NCBI GenBank assembly: GCA_003254905.1 | Contig: QANU01021212.1 | Coordinates: 372,001 to 436,000, forward strand | Direction of reading: 5' to 3' | Source of the DNA: Nissolia schottii | Taxonomy: Eukaryota > Streptophyta > Magnoliopsida > Fabales > Fabaceae | Length of the DNA: 64,000 bases | Part shown: in pieces, positions 47,763 through 60,090 of the stretch | Layout of the letters: every line of letters begins with the position of its first letter | Position numbering within the stretch: the first letter of the stretch is position 1 | The notes under the pieces: model-generated | Told to the model about the DNA's origin: nothing | Database searches by the model: none | Seen by the model: only the letters and a program-made list of their open reading frames with translations | Translations under genes and position numbers: made by a program

Positions 47763-48641
47763 AAATATTATGCCTGTTTGTCAATATTATGACTTGCAAT
47801 TTTGCTAGGTGAATATACGAAAAGGTGTTTATCCTTGTCACTCTCCTCACTACACATTATCAATACATTATGAGATTTACTTTGTAAGCAATGAGTCTCA
47901 TGATGTGTTATGAAATGGTGACAAGATCTAGACACATTGTTATATCTAGTGTTATTTGAACCACTCAAAATATATAAACATTTGTCACTCATTTCACAAC
48001 ATTATACCGTCCTAATAGGCTTTATTATGTGTTGTGACATAAGTGACAAGTATCTACACATTTTAAGGAGCCCAAATAACATTGTTGTTTCATATGTTCA
48101 ATGAGCATTTTCTTGTCTGGGACCATAGATATTCAAACGTTTCATTTCGCATTTGTGTTGATGATATTTTCACCCACTTTACGGTAATAATAAAAAAAAA
48201 TACAAATAACTTATGCTAACCTTCCTAAAATTTAGGGAAATTACATTGACATCTTTTTAGTTTAAAAAATTACACTAGCCTCTTATGATAAACATTATCT
48301 TTCCTACTGATAATAGAGTTGATCACTCAATATGGTATTGTAATTATATCTCTCCCATTTTCTCCTTCAACACACTTTGCAATTCTCCCAAACTCTTTCT
48401 TATGCAAATTCACATTCCATCTCTGATTCTCTCTTTCTTATGTTATGAGAGAAATAGCTACCACTTTCTTTGACTCCTACAAATTTTAAGATTTCTCTTC
48501 ATATATCTTGGCTCTTAGCCATTAGATCTTACATGAATGATCAAAATTAGAACACATGAGACTTTTTAAGTAATCATATGACATCTTTATAACTTTTAAT
48601 CTTGACTATTCATAAAAGATTCATTGACTGAGATTCATTTC
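47725..48641. repeat. Duplication block B2, left part
   Basis: Collinear with 21230-22155 of block B1 and stops at the CACTA insertion point (gagattcatttc). No gene. Confidence 0.85.
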
Positions 48642-49404
48642 CACTACAACAAAAATGACTATTACCGTCGAGACATTACCGTCGGACGCGAACCGACGGT
48701 AATACCGTCGAAAAAAACAAAATAGCCGACGGTAACCGGTCGACCGGTGAAAAAGGCGTGCTATTACCATGGGATTGTCTTCCCGACGGAAATACCGACG
48801 GTAATTTTTTAGCGGGTTAAGGCGGGAACAACATTTCTGACGTCCATAACCGACGAAAAATTACAACGAATAGCAAAAAGCCACCTGTATTCAATAATTT
48901 ATTGGTGTAATCATTACCGGCGGCGAGACACGATGGTAAATATATCATATTATAGCGGCGGTATTAACCGACTGTAATTGCCTCGTTTATTCAACCGACG
49001 CCTCTTCCCAAAGCTCGGCCGTTCAACATTCCCATTAATCGTCACGCCGGCACCGGTTCCGAGAACAAAACCGTCGGCTATGTCCGACGGTAAAGATATC
49101 AGAGGTTATAGCGGCGGTATTGTCCGACGGTAAGTGCCTCGGGCATTCAACCGACGCCTCTTCCCAACGCTCGGCCGTTTTCAATACGTTCAACATTCTC
49201 ATTAATCGTCGCACCGTTCCGAGAACAAATACCCCTCCCCCATCCTTCTAACCTGCACCATATTTTCTATTCTCTTCTCTTATCTCATCGATTCTCCCCT
49301 TTATTATCCGTCGTGCGATGCTTTTGTCGTCGTGGACGTGATATTAGTTTAATTTGGTTATCAGTCTGCCGCTGTTGCGTAAACTGAGCCATCCAATGGA
49401 TGCG

Positions 49405-49474
49405 AAGTCCAAGATGATGGTAATTATCAGTTGTCCCGCTGGGGGATAGTGATGACTACCATCATCTTGGACTT
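49405..49474. repeat. Perfect 18 bp inverted repeat inside the CACTA element
   Basis: AAGTCCAAGATGATGGTA at 49405-49422 is exactly complementary to TACCATCATCTTGGACTT at 49457-49474, with a 34-base loop. Confidence 0.92.
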
Positions 49475-49510
49475 TGTCATTCATTAACTGGCTGATTATT
49501 TAATTATTAT

Positions 49511-49696
49511 CTAATTTTTGCTAAGCTTTTTACTGGCGCCACGTTGGGAGAGTGATAAAGGCCAAGGCCAGGGTGGTTGTAATCAGGTGTTGAGGATTAT
49601 CATATTATTGTTTTCCCAAATTGATTACAACCATGTTGGTCTTGGCTTTTATCAATCGCTCAATTAAAGTGTCGCTAGGGCTTAGCAAAAATTAAG
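49511..49696. repeat. Nested inverted repeat inside the CACTA element
   Basis: Outer arms are ctaatttttgctaagc and gcttagcaaaaattaag. Inner arms of 33 bases (49553-49585 and 49622-49654) pair with four mismatches. The arms enclose a 36-base loop. Confidence 0.85.
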
Positions 49697-50762
49697 TGTG
49701 CATCACCGTCGGTCTATTCCGACGGGAAAACCCTAACCTAAATTTACCGTCGGTTAGGACAGACGGAAATACTGAGGCGATACTGTCGGGAAGCAGTCCC
49801 GACGGTAATGACTTCGAAATTGGTGCTGGGTAATGCGATTGCTCATTACCGTCGGACAGATAACCGAACCGACGGTAATTAGATAATGTGATATGTCAAT
49901 TGGCGCCAAAATTATTTGGTTACCGTCGGTCTCTATAGCTAACCGACGGTAAATGTTTTAATTAAACGCCCCATTTTGAATTCAATTTTTACTGGCGGTT
50001 ATTTGAAGTTGCTGTCGGTGATCTCCGACGGTAAAACGTCGGGCAGAATACTTAACCAACTTTCCTTGCTATTCTCCTCATTTCATCTTCTTTCTCTCCA
50101 CCCATCCTCTCCTCTCCACTGCCCTCGCCACTGCCGCGCCCTCGCCACTGCCGCGCCCTCGCACTACCGCGCCCACACCGCCCTCGCCACTGCCGCGCCA
50201 TCCTCGTTACTGCCGCGCCACTGCCCTCGCCATTGGATTCTTGCCGCGCCACCACTTCCACTCCACAACTACAGGTCGACCAGCTTCTCCTACACTATCT
50301 CTGCTTTCTCTGTTTAACGTGTGTTTGTGTGTCTCCGTGGCTGACGATATGCGCGTGTGTTGTGATTTGGGATTGTGCGTGTGTGTTTGTGTGCGTGGCT
50401 AGCTAGCTGATGTGTGTTGTGTGGGTGTGTTTGTGTGCGCGGCTGATGTGTGTTGTGTGTTTATGTTTGTGTGTTTGTGTGTTTGTATATTTGTTTGTGG
50501 TTCTGTGGGTGTGGTTCTGTGTGTTTGTGTGGTTGTGTATTTGTGTATTTGTTTGTGTGTTTGTGTGTTTGTGTATTTATGTGTGATTGGAATTGTCTGC
50601 CACTAGTTGAGGAATTAGAATTGTTGTGAGGTTGATGATCAAAGGAGATTTGAACTTAAGGTTGTAGGTATATATTTGTGAGCTTAAGTGTATAACTAGT
50701 GTAGCTTGTAATTACTTTCTGATAATACATTGCGAACTTAAGTTTCTATAGCGTAGCTCCAT

Positions 50763-51101
50763 ATGGTTTTGGGCGATCATCCTTCTGCTCCTATCGTCAT
50801 TGAAGACGACGAACCCGTAACAACCCCACCCGAGTCCGACGAGCCTGACTATGACTCCCCTTTTTGGGATGAACCTGACTACGACTCCCCTTTCTGAGAC
50901 AGGTACGAGGAAGTGAACGTCCACTTAGAGGTGAACGTGAATGGGAACGTGCACGTGGGCATCAATGTGGATGGGAATGTGCACATGGACGTCAACGTGG
51001 GTGGGAACGTGCACGTGAACGTACACGTAGATGGGAACGTGTACGTGGACGTGGATGATTCTGAGGATGACGTAGAGGATGAAGACTCTGTGGATGACTG
51101 A
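50763..51101 (+). CDS. CACTA-internal repetitive ORF with one in-frame TGA
   Basis: From the ATG at 50763, 44 codons (start MVLGDHPSAPIVIEDDEP, Asp/Pro-rich) run to a TGA at 50895-50897. The same frame then continues 67 more codons to a second stop. The later part repeats VNVHVDGNVHVDV-like units and ends in an acidic run (DDSEDDVEDEDSVDD). 'gacag|gtacgagg' just after the TGA looks like a splice donor, so the first part may be the end of an exon. No transposase catalytic domain is visible. It is probably part of an element gene; function unknown. Confidence 0.45.
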
Positions 51102-51189
51102 ATATATTGTACATTAATTTTGAATATATTATGTATATTATTTGCATCTTTAACTATGTAATGAATCTAAACACGCAAGGATATATATA

Positions 51190-51701
51190 NNNNNNNNNNN
51201 NNNNNNNNNNNNNNNNNNNNNNNNNNNNNNNNNNNNNNNNNNNNNNNNNNNNNNNNNNNNNNNNNNNNNNNNNNNNNNNNNNNNNNNNNNNNNNNNNNNN
51301 NNNNNNNNNNNNNNNNNNNNNNNNNNNNNNNNNNNNNNNNNNNNNNNNNNNNNNNNNNNNNNNNNNNNNNNNNNNNNNNNNNNNNNNNNNNNNNNNNNNN
51401 NNNNNNNNNNNNNNNNNNNNNNNNNNNNNNNNNNNNNNNNNNNNNNNNNNNNNNNNNNNNNNNNNNNNNNNNNNNNNNNNNNNNNNNNNNNNNNNNNNNN
51501 NNNNNNNNNNNNNNNNNNNNNNNNNNNNNNNNNNNNNNNNNNNNNNNNNNNNNNNNNNNNNNNNNNNNNNNNNNNNNNNNNNNNNNNNNNNNNNNNNNNN
51601 NNNNNNNNNNNNNNNNNNNNNNNNNNNNNNNNNNNNNNNNNNNNNNNNNNNNNNNNNNNNNNNNNNNNNNNNNNNNNNNNNNNNNNNNNNNNNNNNNNNN
51701 N
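51190..51701. other. Assembly gap (512 N)
   Basis: Bounded by AT dinucleotide runs. It replaces the 3' part of the CACTA element and probably a microsatellite. The long open frames reported across it are meaningless. Confidence 0.99.
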
Positions 51702-53318
51702 TATATATATATATATATATATACACTTGATCAGATGACTCTAATGAGAAGAGTGGGAGTAGTGAATCATGATCATTGGATCTTACATGAATGATTCATA
51801 TTAGAAAAATCATATGACTTATATGCTTTAATTTTGACCATTCATGTAAGATTTAACAATCAAAATTCACTTATTTTACTCTGATATATAACTATTTATC
51901 TTACTAAATTAAAGTCATCCTCTACATAAACCTTCAATAACATGATATTTTCATGTTCAAAAATAATATGAGAAAATACAAATCCAATAATTAGAATGGG
52001 ATTATCCACAAGTAAAAGCAACTATAGATAATGGAAATTAACGAGAAGTTGCTGCATCGTGAGATGATGGCAAACATGGACTTTCATCCATATCCAATTT
52101 TCTAACCATACCCGATGAAGTGTCTCAAGCACTACGAATACAGTAATATTCATCACTTACAAAAGCAACTTTGAAACGTGAATCATACAACTAGATCTTA
52201 TTTTATTTAAGCTAATTAACAAGTATTCTTCCACTGTTTGGGAATGAGACCAATATTAATCGAATTGCGGTTGACCCATATGCTCAGAAAGAATTCTCTT
52301 GATGGGTGGTGTTTTTTTCATTCATGAAGTTTGAAAGTGAAACATGCATGCTTTAACGATCTAAATTAAACCACCTGTAACTTAGGCCTACAAAAGTCAA
52401 TGGATACTTTTTTTTTTTTATGTAGTAATGAAATTGTCATAGCTGAGAAGGAAAACGCCAAAGATTCAGTTTTCTGATCGGCACCAGTTCAAAGCTCACA
52501 AATTCATTCGGACTATAATAACCCTCATCGAGAAGGGCATTGACCCATTTTGGAGTCTCTCGGAAGACTCATGAGAAAGTTACTTATATAAAACGAAAGG
52601 GAATGTGTAAAGTCATATGTACAAAATAAACAATTCAGAGTAAGAGATCATCATGCATAATTTCACATAACAAACAAAATTTAAGAGAATTTATTCTCAA
52701 AAAAACCTTTCCCCAAACCCATAATTTTATTTAAACACGGAGTTAATTCAATGAAAGCCGAACCACTCTCCTTCATACATTTTTAGTTTTAACCTATAGT
52801 CTTTTTTTGATAATATAAAGTAAATGATCGAGCAACAAATGATAAATATGCAGGATATTTCTTTGATTCTCAGAGCAAGTTAATCTTAATTCTTATATCT
52901 ACCCTTAATAAAGCGAAAAGTATTTCTTTTCATTTCTTTTCACAAATAATTTTCCCTTTCCTTGTTCATAATTCATTTTTTTTATCTTATTATTCTTTTT
53001 TTTTTTAGCTATTACTGTATATTATTATTTCAAAATTTGGGAGTGCGTTTATCTTACACAGTGTTTTCATGTATGCCATTGTACAAGAGTTAAAAATTAT
53101 TATTAGTAAATATATCAAGAGTTAGTAAAAGACTACTTGATTGTATAACTAGAAGATATATGCGAGTGGGATCCACTTTAATCCTGAAGTAACCCATATA
53201 AATATTGAAGAATTTAAGTTAATTTACTTGCTTTTTCTTATAGAGTTACGTGAAGTTTTGTTTATTCAAGTTCTTACACTTATAACCACAATGATATATA
53301 TATATATATATATATATA
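51702..53318. repeat. Duplication block B2, right part
   Basis: Collinear with about 22213-23490 and 26323-26728. An extra ~95 bp (52038-52140) relative to B1 contains 'gagaagttgctgcatcgtga'. It holds the empty site for the SINE. No gene. Confidence 0.85.
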
Positions 53319-53319
53319 N
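53319..53319. other. Single N in an AT run
   Basis: Same context as the N at 26729. Repeat length is probably unresolved. Confidence 0.8.
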
Positions 53320-53321
53320 AT

Positions 53322-53556
53322 ATATAAAGAGTCTTGTTACACGTACATCAAAAAATATACACCATACATACACCCTATACTTATATGCATAAAGTTTGTA
53401 TTTTAATGTCTGTAATGTTTGTGCACTTAATTAAGTATAATTGAGAATATTATCTATAAGTTTGTAATGTTAATTTGTGCACTCATGAGAATAAAGTTTG
53501 TGCATTATTAATGATGTATGTATGAGTATATAAAATTGGGTGTAAATATAGATTTT
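53322..53556. mobile_element. MITE copy (family of 31213-31439)
   Basis: It is nearly full-length: 'gagtcttgttacacgtacat' at the left and 'gggtgtaaatatagattttt' at the right, with the same interior as 31213-31439. It ends about 80 bp from the P450 stop codon. Confidence 0.8.
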
Positions 53557-53637
53557 TGATATAATAACTGATTGATAGAAAAAGGTAAGCACCTAAAACA
53601 TTATAATGAGCTAGCATAACACATGCCACATTCTTAG

Positions 53638-55313
53638 TTAGTTGCTGATACTAACAGGAACAATTCTAAGGGGTTGAGCCTTTTGCAAGGTAATCCCAAA
53701 CTTTTCCTCCATGTCCATATCCTCTGGTTTGATGCCATCTTCAAGCTTCCAATCAAAGGCGTTGATGAGTGAACCCAGCATCAAGTGCAACATCCTAATA
53801 GCCAGCATCATGCCAGGGCAAATTCTCCTGCCGGCACCGAACGACGCCAGCTCAAAATGATGACCCTTGACATCAATATCCGACCCTACGAACCTCTCCG
53901 GCGAGAACAAAGTTGGATTCTCCCAAAGGGTCGGGTCCCTACCGATGGTCCACACGTTGACTAGCACTTGCGCACCCTTAGGAATCGTGAAGCCACATAT
54001 GTCAACGTCCCTTTCGGCTTTGCGAGGGAGTAACAGTGGAACCGGCGGGTGAAGGCGGAAGGTCTCTTTCAAGATTGATTGCAAGTAAGGGAGTTTGGGA
54101 ATGTCAGATTCCTCTATAGGTTTGCCCATGCCTATGATTTCTTCAAGCTCTTTCTTGGCTTTTGACATGATCTCTGGGTTGCGCACTAGCTCAGTTAGTG
54201 CCCATTCTAGCGTTGATGATGTTGTATCAGTTCCCGCAACAAAAAGATCCTACAAAATCATAATACATACTTTTAAAAAAGTATCAAGTTTTGCACAAAT
54301 GCTACTGACTGTATCTCTTTTATAAAATGAGTCTATATAACACAAATCTTAAAAATATATATATAGCGAGTAAAAAAGACAAAAATGAAAATAAAAAGAG
54401 AAGAGGAGATGAGGAGTATACATACATGTGCCAAATGCTCGATCATTGATTTGTCCATCATCTGGTTCACCTTAGAAATGTTCAAAAGCGCATCAAGCAT
54501 GTCATTGTGTGGGTTGTTAGAACCCATTTTCTCCCTCACCACCAACCGCTTCCTAATCACGCGATCGAAGATGTCCAGCACCTTCGCCACGTTCCTGCTC
54601 TGCCGCCTCCTCACCCCCTGCGGGTCCACTAACCTCAGCGCCGGAAAGAAGTCGGCGATGTTCGGCGACCCAACCAGCTTCGTGATGTTCGTCACGACGT
54701 CCTTGAACTCCCCGGCGGTGCCGGAGTTCCGGGCGAAGTCCTCCGAGAAGATGGTGTTGGAGAGCAGGTTTATGGTTATCTTGAACGCCTCGTTACTGAT
54801 GTCCATCGCCTCGTTGGCCTCGCTGCATTTCTTGACGTCGTTGAGGAGTTGTTGGACCCTCCCCCGCCTGACGTCCTGGCTCTCGTCCAGGGTCTTGTGT
54901 GCGAACAACTGGCCGTTGCATATCTTCCTCATCTCCCTCCAGAGGGGGGAGATGGGGATGAATGCAAAGCTGTACTTTTCGTGGTTGAGGACCTGAACTG
55001 ACTGGGGGACGGTCCGGTTCGACAATGAGCTGTCGTGGGTCAGCAGTACCTCCTCGGCCATTTGGGCTGAGGAGATGACCACAGTGGTCACTTGGCCCAA
55101 CTTGAGGCTCATGATTGGGCCGTGGATCTTCGCGAGCCTGGCCATCGACTCGTGCGGTTTCTGGCCAAGCTCGAGAAGGTTTCCAATTACAGGGAGGCGG
55201 GCTGGGCCCGGCGGGAGTTTGTTGTTGCGGTTTGGTTTTGTGAGGAGTGAGCGGATTGTTTGGATGGCGAGACATGTCGTGAGAAGGAGCAATGCGAGTG
55301 TTGTGAAGTCCAT
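53638..55313 (-). CDS. CYP76-like cytochrome P450, 499 aa
   Basis: Two exons on the minus strand, 55313-54426 and 54249-53638, join across a 176 bp GT-AG intron into 500 codons including stop. The N-terminal membrane anchor ([15 protein letters not shown]) is followed by the proline hinge [17 protein letters not shown]. Helix I has AGTDTTS (301-307), and the intron falls just before it, as usual in A-type P450s. ExxR is E358-R361 (KETFRLHPP) and PERF is 413-416. The haem loop is [10 protein letters not shown] with Cys440. Wording such as [16 protein letters not shown] and [20 protein letters not shown] points to the CYP76 family, whose members hydroxylate monoterpenols, diterpenes or coumarins in the ER. 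The substrate cannot be read from sequence. All key residues are present, so it is probably functional. The exon 1 coding sequence is markedly GC-richer than the flanks. Confidence 0.93.
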
Positions 55314-55347
55314 TTGATTGGGAAAGGGGTTTTTGGCTTTTGAAAAC

Positions 55348-55371
55348 GAGAGAGAGAGAGAGAGAGAGAGG
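55348..55371. repeat. (GA)n microsatellite in P450 5' leader
   Basis: An uninterrupted GA run 35-58 bases upstream of the start codon (CT on the coding strand). Such tracts are common in plant leaders. Confidence 0.9.
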
Positions 55372-55423
55372 ATTTTGTTTTGAGGGCTTGTTGTTTGTTG
55401 TATGTGATTTGCTTGGGACTGGC

Positions 55424-55432
55424 TTTATATAC
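55424..55432 (-). promoter_or_regulatory. Putative TATA box of the P450 gene
   Basis: The minus strand reads tgTATATAAAgcc about 110 bases upstream of the ATG, a plausible core promoter position. Confidence 0.6.
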
Positions 55433-55589
55433 AGAGTTCTCATGCGTGATGGGATAAAAGAATTGGCAATTAATGGATGCCATAACCCTAAGTCAAAATC
55501 ACATGTTCGAAGAATGACTAGTGACGCTATGGAGAGAAACAATAAAAATAAAAAATTGAATGAGTTGTGGTATGAAATATAGTGTTAAC

Positions 55590-57379
55590 TCAGTTTATTT
55601 ATTAAATATTGAATGAAATTCTAATGAATTTACATTTTAATAAAATTTTTATGAGTTATAAGTTGATATAATGTCTACTAAATTAATACAAATATCATTT
55701 GTTTATACGAATTATGTATATATTTTTGAGTCCATATATTCAAAGAGCCAAGACTATTGAGATTAAGAAATATTCAGGGTGTTATTGGGTGGTATTTGGA
55801 GTCTACGAAATGTACGCGTCTCTGATTGATAACAAAGTGTCAAAGTCTGTGGCCATGGTTTCCTAGGGAGAATGGTACGTAGTATGACCAACAATTAAAA
55901 ATTGCTAGAAGGATTTCTTCCATTGTTTGAAATTGAAAACAAAGCCATGAAAATATATTATATTGTGTCTAGACTAATTAATTATAGAACTGAGTTGAAT
56001 GATTTGGTTTGATTAATTTATAACTCAAGTTCTATCTTTATTAGAATTTGATATGATTTGAACATAACTTGAGTCTATTCAAAACCCACACCGATTCATA
56101 GTAGCAGCATAATCAATGTAAATTTGTCATTAATGGATATGTAATAAGTAATCAGAAGTACACTCACAATTTTTATTTATGCTAGTACACTCACAAATTA
56201 GTTCTGGATAAAAATATTATCAAATTGGTTCTTAAAATAAACTAATTTAATTTATTTCAGAGACTATTTAATTTTTAGATTTTTATTTATCAAGAACAGA
56301 TTTGTATAGAGATAAATTTGAGGTTTTCCTCTTAATTAGTAAGTAATGGTTAGTTTATTGAATTTACAAAAAAAATTTATTGATTTACATTTTTATATTT
56401 TTATATTAATATGGAATTATTTATATTTTATTAAATTTTATGCATGGATATTATAATCATAATTTATAAAATTTTATTTTAATTTAAAATTATTTATTTT
56501 ATAGGAAATCAAGTATTTCTTGATTAGATTTAATTAATTAATAATAATAATAATAATAATAATAATCTGCATATAAATAATACGGGTGATATAAACTGTT
56601 ATACTTATTTCACACATATACCTTCTATTACAATTTTTTTGTTTAAATAAATAATTTATGGCATGTTGTTATGAAAAAAAATTCGAATACCAACCCATAC
56701 AAAATAACATAATGAACATTTGACTTTTGGTAAGTCTTGTAGCTTAGTTCAAAGCTCCCCAAGACCAAGTCTTGTAATTTCGTCGAAACCATTCTATCTC
56801 CATAAATTAAATATGGATAAGAAAAAAAAAGAACGGGGGTCATTTTTTCTATTTTTTTTCGTTCCTATTCATCTTTTTTGTGCAAATATAAAGGGAATTG
56901 AAAAAAAAAATTAAAGGATTATTTCGCAATGTGTAACATATTAAATGTTAGTTACAAGACGTTGTAAAAGAAGGGAGCATTTTGCGGCCGTGTGAATGAG
57001 GGCTTCAGGTTCAGAGATAATTTCTCGCCACTATCAGTGAAAATATGTGACCAAATTAAAAAGACCAGTTCTAGTCACCAGGAATACCAATCAAGAATCA
57101 ACAGACACTCGTTCCTTATTGGATAAGCAGCCTTGCAAGTTGTAACGCGTCCCAATATTTGAAGTCACATTTCTTGAAAGGATGGATTAATTATGTGCAG
57201 CTCAAAATGGCAATGGGATGGAACCTTCATCGTTATTGAGGAAGCCTTTGAATTTAAATGGCCATTGACTTTGTCTTATCAACAATTTAATGAATAGTGC
57301 ATGTCAAATGTCACAAAGAGAATGTATGGGGGCAAGCAACCCTACGTATTTGATTACATGATAATTCCCATTTACGTTA
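55590..57379. other. Intergenic, AT-rich, no gene
   Basis: It includes an (AAT)n microsatellite at about 56538-56566. Short frames on both strands around 56640-56910 have no recognisable content. Confidence 0.45.
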
Positions 57380-58800
57380 CAAGTATAAGAGCTTATGGAA
57401 ATTTTGTAACACTAGCAAGTGCACTAGTTGATACAAGTAATAAGAATAAGTATTAAAATTTAATTTGTCGAATCCACGAAAATAATATTATACTAAATTT
57501 TTATTAACAAGTAACTCGATTGAATTGATTGAAAAAGTTTGGGAAATTTGGTTTTAATAAAATAAACAATTGATAAAGAAAAAACAACATCGAAGTAGAA
57601 GGTGGAAAAATTAAGTTATGGAGTTGGACATTGGGACGATCGACTTCACCTACTCTAAACTCATGTTCATAGATAAGTTTGCACAACTATCCTAATATAG
57701 TTATTAACCAGTTATCAATTGAGTTTAATTATTGGTCAGGGTTTCTACGGTAATTACTAATCTCTCTGGAGCACTAACGCCCCTCTCCTCTTAGGTGCGA
57801 TCGTTTGATCTCTCACAAAGAACTATGCCTAAGTACAACATTAACGTTATATGATTCCCTACTCAATGACCACATGAATCTATGTGTTCATCTCTCACAC
57901 TCACCTAGTTTATGGCTTCTATAACATTAGCACTCTCACATACCGTCTCTCAATCTCATTGTAAGACAACAATTCAATTAAATAGTAGCTAAGCACTCAA
58001 TAGCATTAAGAGCAGTTATAGAAACTTAAATAAACATCAATTGAAACTGAATAATAAATTGAATAATAATAGCATCGTCCAAAGAGGTTACATAAACGTC
58101 TTAGAAGAAATTGAGTTCACGAAGGAAGAAGAAGAAAAGAAAACAAAACTATAAAATAAGAATTCCATGGAGAAACTATGGCGGAGTTTTCCTAAGATTG
58201 CTCTCTTCTCTAGTTTCTAAACTCTAGTGGGTTCTGTTATTTTGGGGTGCTTATGGATGTTTTATTTATAGATATTGAACCCAAATAGAGTGAAAAAAAA
58301 AAAAAAAACTAATTTTCACCTCTTGATCAATATTGTCACTTTTCACTATCCAGTGGTAAAAACATCATAAATCTCATTGTAGACCTTTGATTGAAGTAAT
58401 TTAAGTCTTCAATTAAAGCTAAGAAAGAGATCTATAACTTTGTAGTTAGAATTAAGTCAAAATTCGTCCTCTTTCACAACACAAAATTGATGACAAAGTC
58501 AACATGAAAATCATTCAGCATTTAATTTCCTTCAAATTTGATCCAATCTTCTTTTCATATTCAAATAAAATATAATCAAATCTTATTTTCTTTCTTCTTC
58601 AAATTGTCAAATATCTTCTTTCAAAGCACAAATATCATCTTTGATTTATTTACTTAAAAAATATCTAAAATCAATAAAAACAAGATAAAAGTAACAAAAT
58701 CTAATAAAATAAATAAAAGATGAAATTACTTAAATTAATTCTAAAGTAGCGTGAAAAATATTTGAACAAAAATAATATGTAAAATTGTTCATTGGACGTG
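57380..58800. mobile_element. Non-autonomous LTR-like element fragment
   Basis: It begins near 'ttttgtaacactagcaagtg', which introduces many plant repeats of this class, followed by 'gaatccacgaa'. It shares layout and phrases with 1125-2690, especially 'ctataactttgtagttagaa' and 'gtcaaaattcg'. No coding domain. Termini not fixed. Confidence 0.5.
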
Positions 58801-59310
58801 TACACAGGATAGCCCACTACCAAATCCACCAACAAAGTTATTATAAAGAGAAATTTTTAAACACTAGTCAATAAACATTTTTTAAAGAGCTTAAACTCAC
58901 CCTCAAAGGCAAATAAATAATTTTATTTATCACTTTACATGTTTTTTTTTTATGAGAATTGAGCGTGGAATTTGGATACTCGTGCTATAAATACAAGAAT
59001 TTAGTGAAAATGCTTTTTCGAAAAACTCTGCTATGGTTATCGAAATCATCGTTTAAGATGGTTGACTTTGATCAAGATGACCGTTCAAGAAGATTTAAGA
59101 TTTTGACTAAGCTAAATGTTTTAAATGATTCAAAATTATTGACTTTAACTACAATCGAAGATCCGAGTTAACCTAGAGTGTCTTAATTAATTGGGCTCTA
59201 TTTATTTTTGTTATTATTAATTTTGTAGGTCTTTATAAGTATTTTCTTATTATTTTGAACCTTAGGTATTATTTAAACCCATTTACTGTCTGTGTGGAAT
59301 ACTTTATCAA
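58801..59310. other. Intergenic with an unrecognised 70-codon frame
   Basis: The frame 58959-59171 (+) ends in KILTKLNVLNDSKLLTL. It begins at a GTG/ATG-ambiguous start and I do not recognise it. Its compact, basic sequence could be a retroelement scrap. No other feature seen. Confidence 0.3.
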
Positions 59311-60090
59311 AATTGAATTGAATTGAAGTTCATCAAGCATTGAATTCCACTATGAACTCTTTTGTTTAGAATAAATCGATAATCTAAAGAATTGAATTCA
59401 ATTAGTATAAAATAACAATAATACCCCTTTAATAAAAATACCTAACCCATTTCTTTTTCCATTCTTCATCGTACACTCAACCTCATGGTTTCATGGCTGC
59501 AAGCCTCTCTTCCCTCACACTCATCCCGCTTACCATCACCTAATCTCTCATCCCAAAAGGTTATGCTTGCTCAAATCCAACACCGTCGGTTTGATCAAAT
59601 AACCAATAGTAGATGGAACCCTTCCAGAAACACACCCAGACTAAAATTAAGAATCTCCAAAACTTTCAAGTCCCAATATGAGATGAAAGAATTTGGCCAT
59701 AAAATCTATTGTTGATGAGATTCAAAGCACTCACGTTTTCCTTATTGCATGATCTCCCAAGGTACAATCCCCATCAAATGGTTATTCCTCATATTCAAAG
59801 TATCAAAGCCTAGAGAATGTTCCATGTTGAGGCGGTGCACTGTGCTGCTGGGATGAATGACGGAAGGGAAAGGGAAAGGGAAACGAGCTGAAGATTAGAG
59901 AGATGGAGTCGCAAAGAACATTTTTGGTCTTTCTTGTTTTTAATAGAATTCCATCAAGAATGGATTCACAAATCTGGGCTAAATGAGATTGATTTATTTT
60001 GGGAAAAAAATGAAGGAATTGAATTCCATTGACATTTTAATTATAAACTATTTTTATGTTCAAAACCAAGGAATTGAATTCTAATTCAGT
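59311..60090. repeat. MITE-like region with gaattgaattc motifs
   Basis: 'gaattgaatt(g/c)' and 'ggaattgaattcca' motifs occur near both sides (59310-59400 and 59945-60085) in opposite orientation, as in plant MITEs with AATTGAATTCC-type ends. The interior includes a 76-codon frame (59485-59715) without a known domain. Confidence 0.35.

Larger units (their letters stand above)
48642..51189 (+). mobile_element. CACTA (En/Spm-like) transposon, 5' part, running into gap
   Basis: It starts CACTACAACAAAAATGAC, the classic CACTA terminus, inserted after 'gattcatttc' of the B block; B1 has the uninterrupted sequence at about 22141-22156. Sub-terminal repeats ACCGACGGTAA / TTACCGTCGG occur at least fifteen times in both orientations between 48660 and 50040. 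A 156 bp-period repeat occurs twice (48950-49070, 49106-49230). Two large hairpins lie at 49405-49696. A GC-rich (ccctcgccactgccgcg) tandem tract is at 50118-50240 and a TGTGTTTG-rich tract at 50330-50590. The right end is not seen and should lie in the N gap. Confidence 0.9.

Noticed and set aside
49976..50317. 113-codon frame rich in Ala, Pro and His
   Set aside because: It is produced by a GC-rich tandem repeat inside the CACTA element; no start context or homologue is recognisable.
51107..51730. Long open frames across 51.1-51.7 kb on both strands
   Set aside because: They are made of N and AT repeat only.
54793..55542. 249-codon minus-strand frame overlapping the P450
   Set aside because: It is a shadow frame of the GC-rich first P450 exon and has no domain.
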